The notes under the pieces are model-generated. The model was not told where the DNA came from and ran no database searches. It saw only the letters and a program-made list of their open reading frames with translations. A DNA stretch of 64,000 nucleotides from Planctomycetota bacterium (GTDB lineage: Bacteria; Planctomycetota; Planctomycetia; Pirellulales; PLA5), in the NCBI GenBank assembly GCA_003576845.1, contig QEVJ01000006.1:24873-88872 (forward strand). Direction: 5' to 3'. Position numbers and translations under genes: made by a program. Each line of letters starts with the position of its first letter. The first letter of the stretch is position 1. Shown here one piece after another: positions 26,691 through 36,906 of the stretch.

Positions 26691-27824
26691 GTGAGGCGGA
26701 CGGCGCGAAAACGGGGCAAGTCGGGCAAACCGGGCGGCATCTTCCGACCGGGCGGCGCGTTGCTGGACGCGATGCTGCTAACGGTCGATGCAATCGGTAG
26801 CAATTCTCGTCTTGGGCCGGTTCCTCTTCTCGCACGGCGCCCGATGGCCACGCGCAAGCTGAACGTTCGGTCTCGCGCTGCGCGCTCAGGCGGTTTGCCT
26901 TGGCTGGGTGGACTGATTTCGCCGCGAGAACCCGCGGCAGAAGAAGAAGTCGCATTTCCCGCGCCGCATCCTCCGCGCATCGGCGACTGGCGGCTGCTCG
27001 ACGAAATCGGCCGCGGCGCGTGGACGCGGGTTCATCTCGCTCGGCCCGCCGAAGCCAGTCGCGCCCGCGCGGGTTGCTATGCGCTCAAGCTGCTCGACCC
27101 GGCGTGGGAGGGCGATCCGCTCGCCCTGGCGACTCTGCGCCGCGAGGCGCTCGTCGGCATGACCGTTTCCGACCCGCATCTCGTTTCGGTGCTCGCGGCG
27201 CACGTCCACGAATCGCCGTGCTATCTGGTGACGCCCTTTCTCCCGGGCACGACGCTTGCCGAACGCCTCCGTGGCGGTCGCTTGCCCATTCGCACGGCCA
27301 TTTGGATCGCGCGGCAAATCGCCGAGGGCCTCGCGGCGCTGCACGACGCCGGCTGGCTGCATCGCGACGTCAAGCCCGCGAACATCGTGGTCTCGCCCTC
27401 GGGCCACGCGACGCTCGTCGACTTGGGATTATGCGAAGAGCGCGACCGCGCCGCGTCGCTCGCCGCGCGCCGCGTTGCGGATCGTCCGATCGCCGGAACG
27501 TTCGACTACCTCGCGCCGGAAGCGACGATGCCCGGCATGGCGTGTGGCCCGGTGAGCGATCTCTACAGTCTCGGCATCGTGCTGTTCGAGATGCTCGCGG
27601 GCCACTTGCCCTTTCGGGGAAGAACGGCGGGCGAGCTTGCCGAAAAGCACCGCCGCACGCCGCCGCCGGCAGTCGCGCAACTCCGCCCGGAGGTTTCCGC
27701 GGAAGTCGCGCAGTTCGTCCGCGAATTGCTAGCCAAACAACCGCTCCGCCGCCCAACCTCTGCCCGCGAAGTCGCCGCGCGGCTCGTGCGGCTGGAGATC
27801 GCGGCGCTCGCCAACCCGCCTTAG
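26691..27824 (+). CDS. Small Ser/Thr protein kinase
   Basis: Up to 377 residues from GTG at 26691; ATG at 26772 or 26844 are alternatives, as the first 90 residues are Arg/Gly-rich and not conserved in look. The kinase domain starts at about 97: the Gly loop IGRGAWTRVH, the ATP lysine in YALKLL (K133), HRDVKPAN (224-231) with catalytic D226, the metal motif as DLG (244-246) instead of DFG, and the APE-like LAPEA. No transmembrane helix or sensor domain follows; the protein ends with the kinase C-lobe, so it would be soluble. Targets are unknown. Confidence 0.82.
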   Translation: MRRTARKRGKSGKPGGIFRPGGALLDAMLLTVDAIGSNSRLGPVPLLARRPMATRKLNVRSRAARSGGLPWLGGLISPREPAAEEEVAFPAPHPPRIGDWRLLDEIGRGAWTRVHLARPAEASRARAGCYALKLLDPAWEGDPLALATLRREALVGMTVSDPHLVSVLAAHVHESPCYLVTPFLPGTTLAERLRGGRLPIRTAIWIARQIAEGLAALHDAGWLHRDVKPANIVVSPSGHATLVDLGLCEERDRAASLAARRVADRPIAGTFDYLAPEATMPGMACGPVSDLYSLGIVLFEMLAGHLPFRGRTAGELAEKHRRTPPPAVAQLRPEVSAEVAQFVRELLAKQPLRRPTSAREVAARLVRLEIAALANPP

Positions 27825-27905
27825 GACAATCGGACCGAGCCGCCTTACGTGGTGGGCCTCACGATTGTTCAACTCAACCCGACGACCACGACGGAGCAAA
27901 CGCGC

Positions 27906-29195
27906 CTATTTCCGCTGGTCGAGCGGGACGAAATCCCGCGTCGTCGCGCCGGTGTAGATCTGCCGCGGGCGGTTGATCTTCTTGGTCGGCGACTGGATCA
28001 TTTCGTAGTAATGCGCGATCCAGCCCGGCAGCCGGCCGATGGCGAACAGCACCGTGAACATGTTGTTCGGAATGCCGATCGCCCGATAGATGACGCCGGA
28101 GTAGAAATCGACGTTCGGATAGAGCTTCCGCTCGACGAAGTACGAATCGCTCAGGGCGACTTCTTCGAGCTGTTGGGCGATCTCGAAGATCGGGTCGTCG
28201 ATCCCCTGCTTCTTCAAGAGCCGATGGCACATTGCGCGGATGATCGTCGCCCGCGGGTCGTAGTTTTTGTAGACGCGGTGGCCGAAGCCCATCAAGCGGA
28301 ACCCGCTGTCCTTTTTCTTCGCCAAGTCGACGTATTTCTTCACGTCGCAGCCGTCGGCGCGGATGTTTTCGAGCATTTCGACGCACGCCTGGTTGGCCCC
28401 GCCGTGAAGCGGTCCCCACAGGGCGCAGATGCCGGCCGAAATCGAGGCGAACAGGTTCGAGTCGGCCGAGCCGACCGTGCGGACCGTCGACGTGCTGCAA
28501 TTCTGCTCGTGGTCGGCGTGCACGATCAGCAGCAGGTTGAGGGCTTCGACGAAATCGGGATCGATCTCGTACGGCTCCGTCGGCACGGCGAACATCATCT
28601 GCAAGAAGTTCTCGCAATACGACAGGTCGTTCTGTGGATAGTTGAACGGCTGGCCCACCGATTTCTTGTAGCTATACGCGGCGATCGTCGGGAGCTTGGC
28701 CAGCAGCCGAAAGATGCAAATCTCGACCTGTCTGGGATCGCGCGAATTGAGCGAATCTTGGTAAAACGTCGACAGCGCCGAGACGACGCTGCTAAGAATC
28801 GCCATCGGGTGGGCGTCGCGGGGAAAGCCGTTGTAAAAGCTCCGCATCGCCTCGTGCAACATCGTGTGGTTCTGCACGGTCGTCCGAAACTTGTGCAACT
28901 GCTCCTTCGTCGGCAACTCGCCGTAGATCAGCAGATACGAAACTTCGAGGAAGTCGCTCTTTTCGGCCAGCACCTCGATCGGATAGCCGCGGTAGCGGAG
29001 GATGCCCGCTTCGCCGTCGAGAAACGTCACGGCGCTCTGCGTCGCGCCGGTGTTGACGAAACCGTCGTCGAGGGTGACGAGTCCGGTCTGGGCGCGGAGC
29101 TTCGAGATGTCCAATCCTCGCTCGCCTTCCGTGCCCACGACGACCGGGAGCTCGATTTGCTGGCCGTTGAACTTGAGCGTCGCCGCTTCGCCCAT
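27906..29195 (-). CDS. gltA: Citrate synthase
   Basis: Condenses acetyl-CoA and oxaloacetate to citrate, first step of the TCA cycle, in the cytoplasm. 429 residues, the size of the bacterial type I (hexameric, NADH-regulated) enzymes. Catalytic residues are H264 (GPLHGGANQ), H306 (GFGHRVYK) and D363 (NVDFYSG), and the substrate-binding H229 (HADHEQNCST) is present, matching the E. coli numbering closely. A purine-rich GGAAGGGAAG precedes the ATG. It stands alone between the kinase and a sulfatase. Confidence 0.97.
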   Translation of the reverse strand: MGEAATLKFNGQQIELPVVVGTEGERGLDISKLRAQTGLVTLDDGFVNTGATQSAVTFLDGEAGILRYRGYPIEVLAEKSDFLEVSYLLIYGELPTKEQLHKFRTTVQNHTMLHEAMRSFYNGFPRDAHPMAILSSVVSALSTFYQDSLNSRDPRQVEICIFRLLAKLPTIAAYSYKKSVGQPFNYPQNDLSYCENFLQMMFAVPTEPYEIDPDFVEALNLLLIVHADHEQNCSTSTVRTVGSADSNLFASISAGICALWGPLHGGANQACVEMLENIRADGCDVKKYVDLAKKKDSGFRLMGFGHRVYKNYDPRATIIRAMCHRLLKKQGIDDPIFEIAQQLEEVALSDSYFVERKLYPNVDFYSGVIYRAIGIPNNMFTVLFAIGRLPGWIAHYYEMIQSPTKKINRPRQIYTGATTRDFVPLDQRK

Positions 29196-29311
29196 GGAGA
29201 ACTTCCCTTCCCAACGAGGATCGCTGCCGAAACCGGCAGTTTACCGCGCTGGCCGCGGGCTGGCAATTCGCGAGCCGGCAACGGAGCGAGCAGCGGCCCG
29301 CGCTCGTGGCT

Positions 29312-30802
29312 TTAGCGCCGCGGCCGTGCCGCTTCGGCCTGCGCGCTCGGATTCCAGCGGCCGTCCGCCGGCTGCGCGACTTCGAGCGGCGCCTTGTCCG
29401 CCCACGTCTCGCGGGCTTGCTGCATCCGGTCCCACAGCCGCCGCCGATGCTCGGCATACCGCTGATCGCCGGACAGGTCGCGGGTTTCCTCGGGATCGTC
29501 GGCCAGGTCGAAAAGCTGCGTCTTGTCGATCTTCGGATAACGGATCAGCTTCCAGCGGGCGTCGCAGACGGCGCGCTGGACATCGCGATAGGCGGTGTAG
29601 ATTTCGCGGCGGGCCGTCTTGTTGCGGCCCTCCACGATTTCCCGCAGGCTCTGTCCCTCGCTGCCCTTCGGCGGCGCGACGCCGCTCAGTTCGCCGAGCG
29701 TCGGAAACACGTCGAACAAGTAGCACAGGGCGGTGGTGCGGAGCCCGCCCTCGATTCCCGGCCCGGCGAAGATGAGCGGCGCGCGCATCGAGTGTTCGTA
29801 GAGATTCTGCTTCCCCATCAGGCCGTGACTTCCGACGGCAAGTCCGTGGTCGCTGGCGAAGACGATGACCGTGTTGTTCGCGAGTCCGCGGCGATCGAGC
29901 TCGTCGAGGATTCTTCCCACCTGCGCGTCGACGAACGACACGGCGCGGTAGTAGTCGGCGAGATTCGCCCGCACCTGCTTTTCGGTGCGCGGCCAGGGCA
30001 GCAGCTTCTCGTCGCGGACGCTCATCTCGCCGTTGTCGAACGGGTGCAGCGGCAAGTAGTTGCCCGGGAGCGGGATTTTGGCGGCGTCATAGCGGATCGC
30101 GAAATCCTTGGGCACGACGCATGGATCGTGCGGCGCGTTGAAGGCCACGTAGCACAAGAACGGCCGCGTGCCGTCTTGCTTGCGGAGAAACGCGATCGCC
30201 GCGTCGGCGAACCGTTCGACGCTGTGCTTCTCCGTCGTCCTGGGCGGTGTGAGCTTCGCCGTCTTGTCGCCGGCGGCCGCGGGAACGACGTCGACGAGTC
30301 GGGCCGCGTTCGGGTCGGTCATCCCGCCGAGAAAAATCGCTTCGCCCGAGGAGAACACGCGGGCAAGCGCTTCGGGGCCGTTGTGCCATTTGCCGGTGAC
30401 GAACGTGGCGTAGCCGGCCGCGGCAAATTGCTCCGGCCAACTGGGCGTGCCGGCGAAGTTCTCCTTAATGCGAAAGAGCGACCGCCCGGTGAGCAACATG
30501 GCCCGCGAAGGCATACAGACGGCGCCGTGATGGCCGCCCATGCAATATGCCCGGCCGAAGACCGTTCCCCGCTCGACGAGCCGGTCGAGATTCGGCGTTT
30601 GGATGTGCTTGTTGCCGAGCGAGTGGATCGTATCGGCCCGCTGGTCGTCGCTGAACAGGAATAGGACGTTGGGCCGCGGCGGTTTGGATTTGGCTTCGTC
30701 GGCCGACTGCGCCGCGGAACGCTCCACCGGGAACGTCGCGAATAGCGCCGCGACGATCGCAGCGAGTCCGATCGAACGCAACCAAGGCCGCACGTCGAAC
30801 AT
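29312..30802 (-). CDS. Secreted sulfatase, CMPSR type
   Basis: 496 residues from the ATG at 30802, fixed by a strong GGAGGAGG about six bases upstream. The signal peptide is 1-31 (hydrophobic 11-22, ending RSAAQ). Sulfatase marks are the metal site FSDDQRADTIH at 50-60, the formylglycine signature CMPSR at 96-100 and FASDHG later. CMPSR rather than CSPSR and the DDQRAD block put it with the iduronate/choline/N-sulfoglucosamine-type branches rather than with the arylsulfatase at 4465-5895. Substrate unknown. Its presence with the other sulfatase suggests degradation of sulfated glycans. Confidence 0.9.
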   Translation of the reverse strand: MFDVRPWLRSIGLAAIVAALFATFPVERSAAQSADEAKSKPPRPNVLFLFSDDQRADTIHSLGNKHIQTPNLDRLVERGTVFGRAYCMGGHHGAVCMPSRAMLLTGRSLFRIKENFAGTPSWPEQFAAAGYATFVTGKWHNGPEALARVFSSGEAIFLGGMTDPNAARLVDVVPAAAGDKTAKLTPPRTTEKHSVERFADAAIAFLRKQDGTRPFLCYVAFNAPHDPCVVPKDFAIRYDAAKIPLPGNYLPLHPFDNGEMSVRDEKLLPWPRTEKQVRANLADYYRAVSFVDAQVGRILDELDRRGLANNTVIVFASDHGLAVGSHGLMGKQNLYEHSMRAPLIFAGPGIEGGLRTTALCYLFDVFPTLGELSGVAPPKGSEGQSLREIVEGRNKTARREIYTAYRDVQRAVCDARWKLIRYPKIDKTQLFDLADDPEETRDLSGDQRYAEHRRRLWDRMQQARETWADKAPLEVAQPADGRWNPSAQAEAARPRR

Positions 30803-30923
30803 GACAACCTCCTCCGCGCGGCGGCGCCGCGATCGCGGGTTATCGGGTCGCGACACGACGCGGCCGCGCGAGGAATACCCCGCGCGGCCGCATCCGTTCG
30901 ACATTCGCTGGCATTCGCCGCGC

Positions 30924-33900
30924 TCAATCGATCAGGCGACTGACCATGACGGCGCGGTGGATGTTGTTGATCTGCCCGGGCTGACAGGCGACGGGAATCG
31001 TGCGGTCGATCATATAGAACGCGCGATGCCGTTCGATATTTCCGGTATCCCAGCCGACCTCGGCGCCGAGGCGGAAACCGTCCGGATGCGCGTCGCTGGG
31101 CGGTGTCGGCTCCGCCTCGAACCGGCCCACGGTGATCCACACCGCGAACACGTTCGATCGCGTCGTCGTGGTCGCCGCCATCCGCATCAAGCTTTGATAG
31201 TAGAAGTACGGATTGCGCTTCGGATAGGGCGGCGCATCGTCGCCGCCGGCCGCTTCATAGGCGAACAGCGGCTCGGACGACGTCCGCGACTTTTTGCGGA
31301 AAATCGTCACGTCGATCGGGCTGATCGACCGGTTGGCATCGGGCACTTCCAGGTCCGCCCCGCCGTAGGAACGGAACGGCTTATCGAAACTGCCGGCGCC
31401 CGTGCTGCCCCGAGCGCTGTTGAGGTTGTTGAACACCTGCTCGCTGAGGCTTTTGTTGGGCTGGCTGGCGAGGACGGCCATCGGCGGCGCTTCCGACACC
31501 GCGTTGAGGTTCGTCCGGCCCGGCTCGCGATAGCTGGAAATCTTGTTGAAGAACGGCGGCCGCATGCCTTTGATCTCGGTGTAGTTTTGCGGATTTCCCG
31601 CCACTTCCGAGCCGACCCACGGCGAGGGGACGCCGACGAACTCGAACAGCATCGCCCAGTCCTGCGGACCCAAGATCGAGGTGCCGTCCTGTTCGCTGTA
31701 GTAGAAGTTCCGCAAGTGCGGGAAATGCCAGGTGTTGCTCGGCTGGCGGTAGATGTCGCGCGCCGCGCCGCCCCGCATCACGTTGTAGTCGCGAAGCAAG
31801 TCGAACGAGCGCCCGCGGGGAACGAGCAGCAGTTCCATTGGGTTGGCAAACGGCCGATTGAGGAATGTCAACCAAGGATAGGGAGTTCCGGTTTCGCCGC
31901 CCTCTCCGCCGAGCGCCTTGTTGCGACGGCCGAAGGAGTGTTGCAGTCCACCAGCGGGAACCTGACCGCCCTTATCTTCAACCAGCCACAACAAGCTCTT
32001 GAGCCGCAGTTTATTCTCGGCGGTGACGCCGCGTTCGCGGGAAACGAACTGCAGCGCGTCGGTTTGCGACTCGCTGTTGTAGACCGTCAGATCGGTCCAC
32101 ATGCCGTCGATCGTCCGGAACGGATTCTCGCTCAAGTGGAACGGCTTGGACGGATCGGCGAGCCGCTGGAGGTCGATCATCCGATAGCCGAGCGTCATGC
32201 CCGGCGTCGTTAGCTTGGCCGGCGACTCGTCGGTTCGCCACATGTCGAGCGGCCGGTCGAACGGCGGCTGATAGGCGCCGTCGTCCGCGGACCCCAAGCC
32301 CTTCAAGAACGCATGGGGCGTGTTCGTTCCCGGCTCCTTGATCAGGTCCGGATATCCCGCTTGCGCGGGGCGCCGCGGGTTATCGCTGCGGACGAAATAA
32401 TCGTCGAACTCGGCGCCCGGTTCGGTGACGCTGGCCGGATGCTCGTCCTGAACGTCGTTGGTTCCCGGCTTGCGCTGACCGTCGCACACGATCGCCACCG
32501 GCGGCAGGCCCGAAATCGGGTCCGCCCCGGGGCGTTGGCCCATGAAGTCCATGGCGCTTTGCGTCGGGTCCGGCGATGGAGTCAGCTTGATCTGGCGATT
32601 CTGGCCCATGTTCTGAATTCGCCGCGAACCCACCACCGCGAACTGACCGGGGCGAATCGGTGCGATCGGCTGCACGGTCCGGCGGAAATAGTCCCACTGG
32701 TTACGCGTGCCGTCGCCGGGCAGATTCACCGGCTTGTCGTCGAAATAGACCGTACGGGTGTAGCTGCCTTCCGACCGTTCGAGCGTCGACGTCGGCAGAT
32801 CGTCCACGTTCGGAAAATCCTGGCGATGGAACTGGAATCGCCACACGGGCTTGGCGCTGTTCGCGTCGCCCTGGTTGAGCGGCGGCGAAAGCTGATCGAG
32901 CACCACGCCCGTGCTCAACTGGGTCGAGCGGCTGTGCTGATACAGCTCGCCCGAGAAGGCTTCCTTGTCGGTCCAGGGGTTGTACAGCTCGACGTAAATC
33001 CAGCCCTGCGGCTTCTTGCTCTGCGTCCGCTGGCCGCCGTCCTCGTTGATCCGCGTATCGTGGCCCACGAGGGCTTCGGTAATGATCAGCTCGGGCCGCT
33101 CGACGCCGAACACCGTTTGAGTATTCCACGAGGGCTGGCCCAGCGCCGGCGGCAACCAGCCGTCGCCGTCGAACGGATTGAGGTCGTACGTGAACCGAGT
33201 CATGATGCAATCGCGATCGCGCATGTCGCAGACGTTCGTGCACCACTGGGCGACTTCCTTGCAGAACGTTTGATGCCGCAGGCCCTGCCAGTCGTACGTT
33301 TCGTCGCCCGGCGTGGCCACGGCGAGGATCAGCACGTACAGGTTGCGGATGTAAACGTCGCGGACCTTGTTCTTGTCGCGCTGGATCGGGTCGTCGTTGA
33401 GCAAATAGCTGTCGGCGAAGCCCTGCACCGGTTCGCCGTTTTCGCCTTCGCCCTTGGCGCCGAGGACGGCCCCGCCTTCGTCGATGATGCCGTTCTTGTT
33501 GTCGTCCAGGCCGTTGCCGAAGGGGCGATTCAAGTCCATCCGCAAGCCGGCCCGCATTTCCGGCGGCACGTAAGCCTGCAAGAGCATCTGTTCTTCGCCG
33601 CCGGCTTTCTTGATCCGAGCGCGGAGAATGTCGATGTACGACTTGGCGACGCGGGCCGCGTTGCCGCTCGAATTCGATTGCGAAAGCGTCAGCGCCCGGA
33701 CCGTCTGCCGAACTTGCACGTTCGGCACGGGCACGTCGAAGTTACCGGGCGAAATCCGGTACGGATAGTCGCGCAGATTCTCCGGCAACAAGTTCCAGAG
33801 CCGCGACGGCAAACCCGTCACGTCGCCGTCGTTGCGGCGAATGCACCGCTCGTATTCCGCGTAGGTAAACGGCGCATCGCGAGCCGCGGGCAGCGGGCCG

Positions 33901-35540
33901 CGCGGCGCGTTGCGCGACACGTCGAATTCATACGGCGACACCGAAGCGCCGTCCGCGCTCGACGGCGGCGGCTTGAGCCAGTCGACCTGGCCGGTCTTCG
34001 GGTCGATGTCGAGCGGATACGTGCTTCGCAACAGCGGCGGAGGCGAACCGAAGTCGCGGGCCATCGGATTGACCGGACGCCATTCCCAGTTCTCGGGATA
34101 GTTCAACTGCCGCGATTTGCGGAGCCGGTCTTGATCCTGCTTCGTGCCGGGCTGGCCGTCGGCGCCGTAGCGGCCGATCTCGTTCGGATTCACCTTCGAG
34201 CCGGCGCTCGGTTGGCCGAGCACCTTGCGGAACCAGCCGGGCGTGTCGGAGAGCGACGACGGATCGAGCTCGGCCGAACCCGTCGCTAACCCGTAACCGC
34301 CCTTGGGGCCTTCGCCGCCCTGTTGGGCCGCGTGCGACATGTTGCCGACCGTGTTGATGTCGATTCCGCCGTCGAGCGCGCGGACCTGAATCGCCACCAG
34401 GTGCTTGTACGTCTGCCCGTTCGCCGCGACCTGCGCGGGCCAGCCCGGATCGATCCAGATGCTGTCCGGCCGCCCGTCGCGGTCGTTGTCGACGTCCCAG
34501 GGGCCTTCGGCCGGGTCGAAGCTTGGATTCGAACCCGTAAAGTTCGGATTCTCCTCTTTCATCGGCCGCAGCATCGTCTTCTTCGACGCGCCGCTCTCGC
34601 GGATCAGCGCCGGACGATGAAACGACGGTACGACGGTTTGCGTCGGAGAGCCGGGCACGTAGCTGAGATACACGTTGTCGATGTCGGCGAAGTCGTATTC
34701 CTCATTCGCGCCGCCGAACAACAGGCCGTTGTCCGCTTTATCGACCCAATCGCGGAAGCTGCTGACGTTCTTGCCGAGCGTTTCGCCATAGTTGAGCGAT
34801 TCGCGGAACTTGCCGGCGTCGCCTTCGCCGTCGAGACGGTGCGTCGTCTTGTTGTAGCCGACGCCCAGTCCGGAGAACGGCTGACCGTTGATCCAGAACC
34901 GGTCGCCGGCGGCGGGCATCACGCGCCGCGGCTCGTCGGCGACCCACGGCTTGACGCGGATCACGTCCGCGCCTTTCCCTTCGTCGCCGATGCCTTGCCA
35001 GATGATGTGCGTGGAGAGGCCGATGCCTTCGCCGTTGAGCAGCGTCATCACCGACCCGGCGAGATAGCCCATGTCCTCGATCCGCTCGCGGCCGAATGGC
35101 ATGCCGGCGGTCGGTTGAATGCGAACTTCGAGAAACTCGCCGTTGGCCTTTTCTTCGATCGACACAATCGTGCCGCCGATGCCGAAGTGCCCGTACATGT
35201 CGCCGAGAATGTCGTGGAACACGAACGGCGAACGGGGATTGGTCGTGCCGACGAGCGTGTAGTACAGCGCCATGTCGGCGATTTCCTTGGGGTCAGTGCC
35301 GTAGTAGCCGCCGCCCTTGGTGATCGCATAGGCCGACTTCTTCGCGCTTCCCGCCGAGACCACGTAGGTGATCGCGATCATCGAGAACAGCGAGAGCAGG
35401 CTGATGATGAGGAGCAAGATGACGCCGCGGCGCCCGGCGCGGAATCGCGTCTTGCGCCCCGACGGGTTACGCCGGGTTTTGCGTGAGCGCCGCGAAGTGG
35501 ACCCGCCGATCGGCGGCCGAGCCTCGTGAACGTTCGACAT
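30924..35540 (-). CDS. Giant GspK/PilX-like pilus protein
   Basis: 1538 residues from the ATG at 35540 (GGGAGAAGG upstream), last gene of the pilus cluster. A basic leader of 38 residues precedes one N-terminal helix at 39-62 (GVILLLIISLLSLFSMIAIT), as in minor pseudopilins, though no clean G-F-T-L-x-E motif is seen. Typical GspK proteins are about 300 residues, so this is five times larger. Asp-rich calcium-type loops are visible near residue 343 (DNDRDGRPD) and 677 (DDNKNGIID). Helix-hairpin DGGIDINTVG near 370 is GspK-like. It might cap the pseudopilus; that role is inferred from neighbours and the single helix. Confidence 0.72.
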   Translation of the reverse strand: MSNVHEARPPIGGSTSRRSRKTRRNPSGRKTRFRAGRRGVILLLIISLLSLFSMIAITYVVSAGSAKKSAYAITKGGGYYGTDPKEIADMALYYTLVGTTNPRSPFVFHDILGDMYGHFGIGGTIVSIEEKANGEFLEVRIQPTAGMPFGRERIEDMGYLAGSVMTLLNGEGIGLSTHIIWQGIGDEGKGADVIRVKPWVADEPRRVMPAAGDRFWINGQPFSGLGVGYNKTTHRLDGEGDAGKFRESLNYGETLGKNVSSFRDWVDKADNGLLFGGANEEYDFADIDNVYLSYVPGSPTQTVVPSFHRPALIRESGASKKTMLRPMKEENPNFTGSNPSFDPAEGPWDVDNDRDGRPDSIWIDPGWPAQVAANGQTYKHLVAIQVRALDGGIDINTVGNMSHAAQQGGEGPKGGYGLATGSAELDPSSLSDTPGWFRKVLGQPSAGSKVNPNEIGRYGADGQPGTKQDQDRLRKSRQLNYPENWEWRPVNPMARDFGSPPPLLRSTYPLDIDPKTGQVDWLKPPPSSADGASVSPYEFDVSRNAPRGPLPAARDAPFTYAEYERCIRRNDGDVTGLPSRLWNLLPENLRDYPYRISPGNFDVPVPNVQVRQTVRALTLSQSNSSGNAARVAKSYIDILRARIKKAGGEEQMLLQAYVPPEMRAGLRMDLNRPFGNGLDDNKNGIIDEGGAVLGAKGEGENGEPVQGFADSYLLNDDPIQRDKNKVRDVYIRNLYVLILAVATPGDETYDWQGLRHQTFCKEVAQWCTNVCDMRDRDCIMTRFTYDLNPFDGDGWLPPALGQPSWNTQTVFGVERPELIITEALVGHDTRINEDGGQRTQSKKPQGWIYVELYNPWTDKEAFSGELYQHSRSTQLSTGVVLDQLSPPLNQGDANSAKPVWRFQFHRQDFPNVDDLPTSTLERSEGSYTRTVYFDDKPVNLPGDGTRNQWDYFRRTVQPIAPIRPGQFAVVGSRRIQNMGQNRQIKLTPSPDPTQSAMDFMGQRPGADPISGLPPVAIVCDGQRKPGTNDVQDEHPASVTEPGAEFDDYFVRSDNPRRPAQAGYPDLIKEPGTNTPHAFLKGLGSADDGAYQPPFDRPLDMWRTDESPAKLTTPGMTLGYRMIDLQRLADPSKPFHLSENPFRTIDGMWTDLTVYNSESQTDALQFVSRERGVTAENKLRLKSLLWLVEDKGGQVPAGGLQHSFGRRNKALGGEGGETGTPYPWLTFLNRPFANPMELLLVPRGRSFDLLRDYNVMRGGAARDIYRQPSNTWHFPHLRNFYYSEQDGTSILGPQDWAMLFEFVGVPSPWVGSEVAGNPQNYTEIKGMRPPFFNKISSYREPGRTNLNAVSEAPPMAVLASQPNKSLSEQVFNNLNSARGSTGAGSFDKPFRSYGGADLEVPDANRSISPIDVTIFRKKSRTSSEPLFAYEAAGGDDAPPYPKRNPYFYYQSLMRMAATTTTRSNVFAVWITVGRFEAEPTPPSDAHPDGFRLGAEVGWDTGNIERHRAFYMIDRTIPVACQPGQINNIHRAVMVSRLID

Positions 35541-35620
35541 GACCTTCTCCCTTTTCGAAGCGTGACGTTTGCCCCGGCCCACTTCGAACGCGGAAAGACT
35601 CTTCGAGAACCTCGATCGGA

Positions 35621-35703
35621 CTGTAGGAGGCGAATCCTTTCGCCGATGCAGTCGCTAAGCGGCGCCAAACGGTGCTGTCGGCGAAAGGATTCGCCTCCTA
35701 CAG
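35621..35703. repeat. Palindromic repeat, TGTAGGAGGCGAATCC family (second copy)
   Basis: Same arms as at 7977-8051 (CTGTAGGAGGCGAATCC and its inverse), here with a loop of about 37 bases. It lies between the GspK-like gene and the prepilin gene upstream of it, inside the presumed pilus transcript. Confidence 0.92.
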
Positions 35704-35863
35704 TTTCCGGTTTTCAATACATATTCGAACAACGGCGCCGCGCGTTTGCCTCATTCTAACGGAGGGGCGGCGCTAAACGCAATCCGCAAGTTTTAATCCA
35801 GTTTCGCTATCGGCCACGGGCCAAAAATCGCCCCGCGGACCTGCTCCTTTTTCTTGCCCAACG

Positions 35864-36904
35864 CTATTTCTTACCGGCCGTCGGGCTGGCCCCGGGGGCC
35901 CACATCGTCTGACCTTCGAGCTGAACCATCTTTTCGATCACCGCCACGACGCTCTCGAACACGATCGCCTGCGGCTTGCTGCCGCTCGACTGCGAGTCCC
36001 AATCGGGGCCAAGCAGCGAGACGACCCGGTCGTTGCGGTCCTCGGCGACGGAGCCTTCGACCGTGCCGAGCCGATACCAGCGGAACAGCCGCGTTTCGTC
36101 GGTCAACAGAATCCACCGCCGCGGGCGGAGGAACTTCTTGGCGTCCTCCGGCGCGCCCTGCGGCATCGTCAACCGAAACTCGTTGCCGCCGAGCGAATCG
36201 GCCGACATCTTGATCGACCGCCGCGGCTCCTCGCCTGGCAGGTCGCGATAAAACACGATCACCGACATCAGGTACGTGTCGAGCTTGAACTCCGGGGCAA
36301 GCGTGCCGTTGGGCATCACCTGCATCGGCGAGAGCATCGCCATCCACGAGTAAAACGGATTCGTGAGCCGCCGCGGGCCGCTCGCGCCGACCTCGAACGC
36401 GCGCGGCGGCAGCGTCTGCTCGCGAGGCCGGAAGAAGTGCAAATTGTCCTGCCCGATGAACACCCGCTCGGCGACCGGGGACGGCATCTGCGGCGCGGTC
36501 TTGTTACTCTCGGTGGCCATTGCGGAGCGGACCGACAGCGTCTTCACTTCCAGATCCTGAATCGCCTGGCCCGACCCCGACGCGACCGTCAGCGGGTCGA
36601 TCACGAACGTCTTGCCCGCGAACTCGGGACGCATCACGCCCGTGTCCGGGTTGACGACGGCCTGTCCGCCGGATAGCCAGTTTTGGGGGTTCAAATACCC
36701 GCGGAGCTTCATTTCGCGAAAGGCCCGCAGCCCCGTTTCGGCCGAGCGGTGGGCGATCTGGGTTTTGACGACTTCGCTGTTGCCGACCGGAATCAGCGCG
36801 GCGACGCCGAGCAACCCGACCGACAGAATGAAAATCGCCACGAGAATCTCGAGCAGGCTTACGCCGCGGGGCAATCGTCGGGAAATGCGTTTGCTTGGCG
36901 ACAT
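35864..36904 (-). CDS. Prepilin-like protein, GspI/PilV type
   Basis: 346 residues. The prepilin signal is RGVSLLEILVAIFILSVGLL at 13-32, cleaved after Gly by a prepilin peptidase, with Glu at position 5 of the mature form. The remaining 300 residues form a large globular domain I do not recognise. The ribosome-binding site GGGAGGA lies within the end of the upstream prepilin gene, whose TAG stop is only two bases before this ATG, so the two are translated together. It is likely a minor pilin. Confidence 0.83.
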   Translation of the reverse strand: MSPSKRISRRLPRGVSLLEILVAIFILSVGLLGVAALIPVGNSEVVKTQIAHRSAETGLRAFREMKLRGYLNPQNWLSGGQAVVNPDTGVMRPEFAGKTFVIDPLTVASGSGQAIQDLEVKTLSVRSAMATESNKTAPQMPSPVAERVFIGQDNLHFFRPREQTLPPRAFEVGASGPRRLTNPFYSWMAMLSPMQVMPNGTLAPEFKLDTYLMSVIVFYRDLPGEEPRRSIKMSADSLGGNEFRLTMPQGAPEDAKKFLRPRRWILLTDETRLFRWYRLGTVEGSVAEDRNDRVVSLLGPDWDSQSSGSKPQAIVFESVVAVIEKMVQLEGQTMWAPGASPTAGKK

Positions 36905-36906
36905 AA

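Noticed and set aside
32313..34289. 658-codon plus-strand frame opposite the GspK-like gene
   Set aside because: An antisense shadow of a high-GC gene: Val/Arg/Ala-rich, no domains and no start signals.
34520..34545. GGATTCGAACCC, a tRNA T-loop look-alike
   Set aside because: It lies inside the GspK-like coding frame and no acceptor stem, D-arm or anticodon arm surrounds it. Similar look-alikes at 218-230 and 38933-38946 fail for the same reason.
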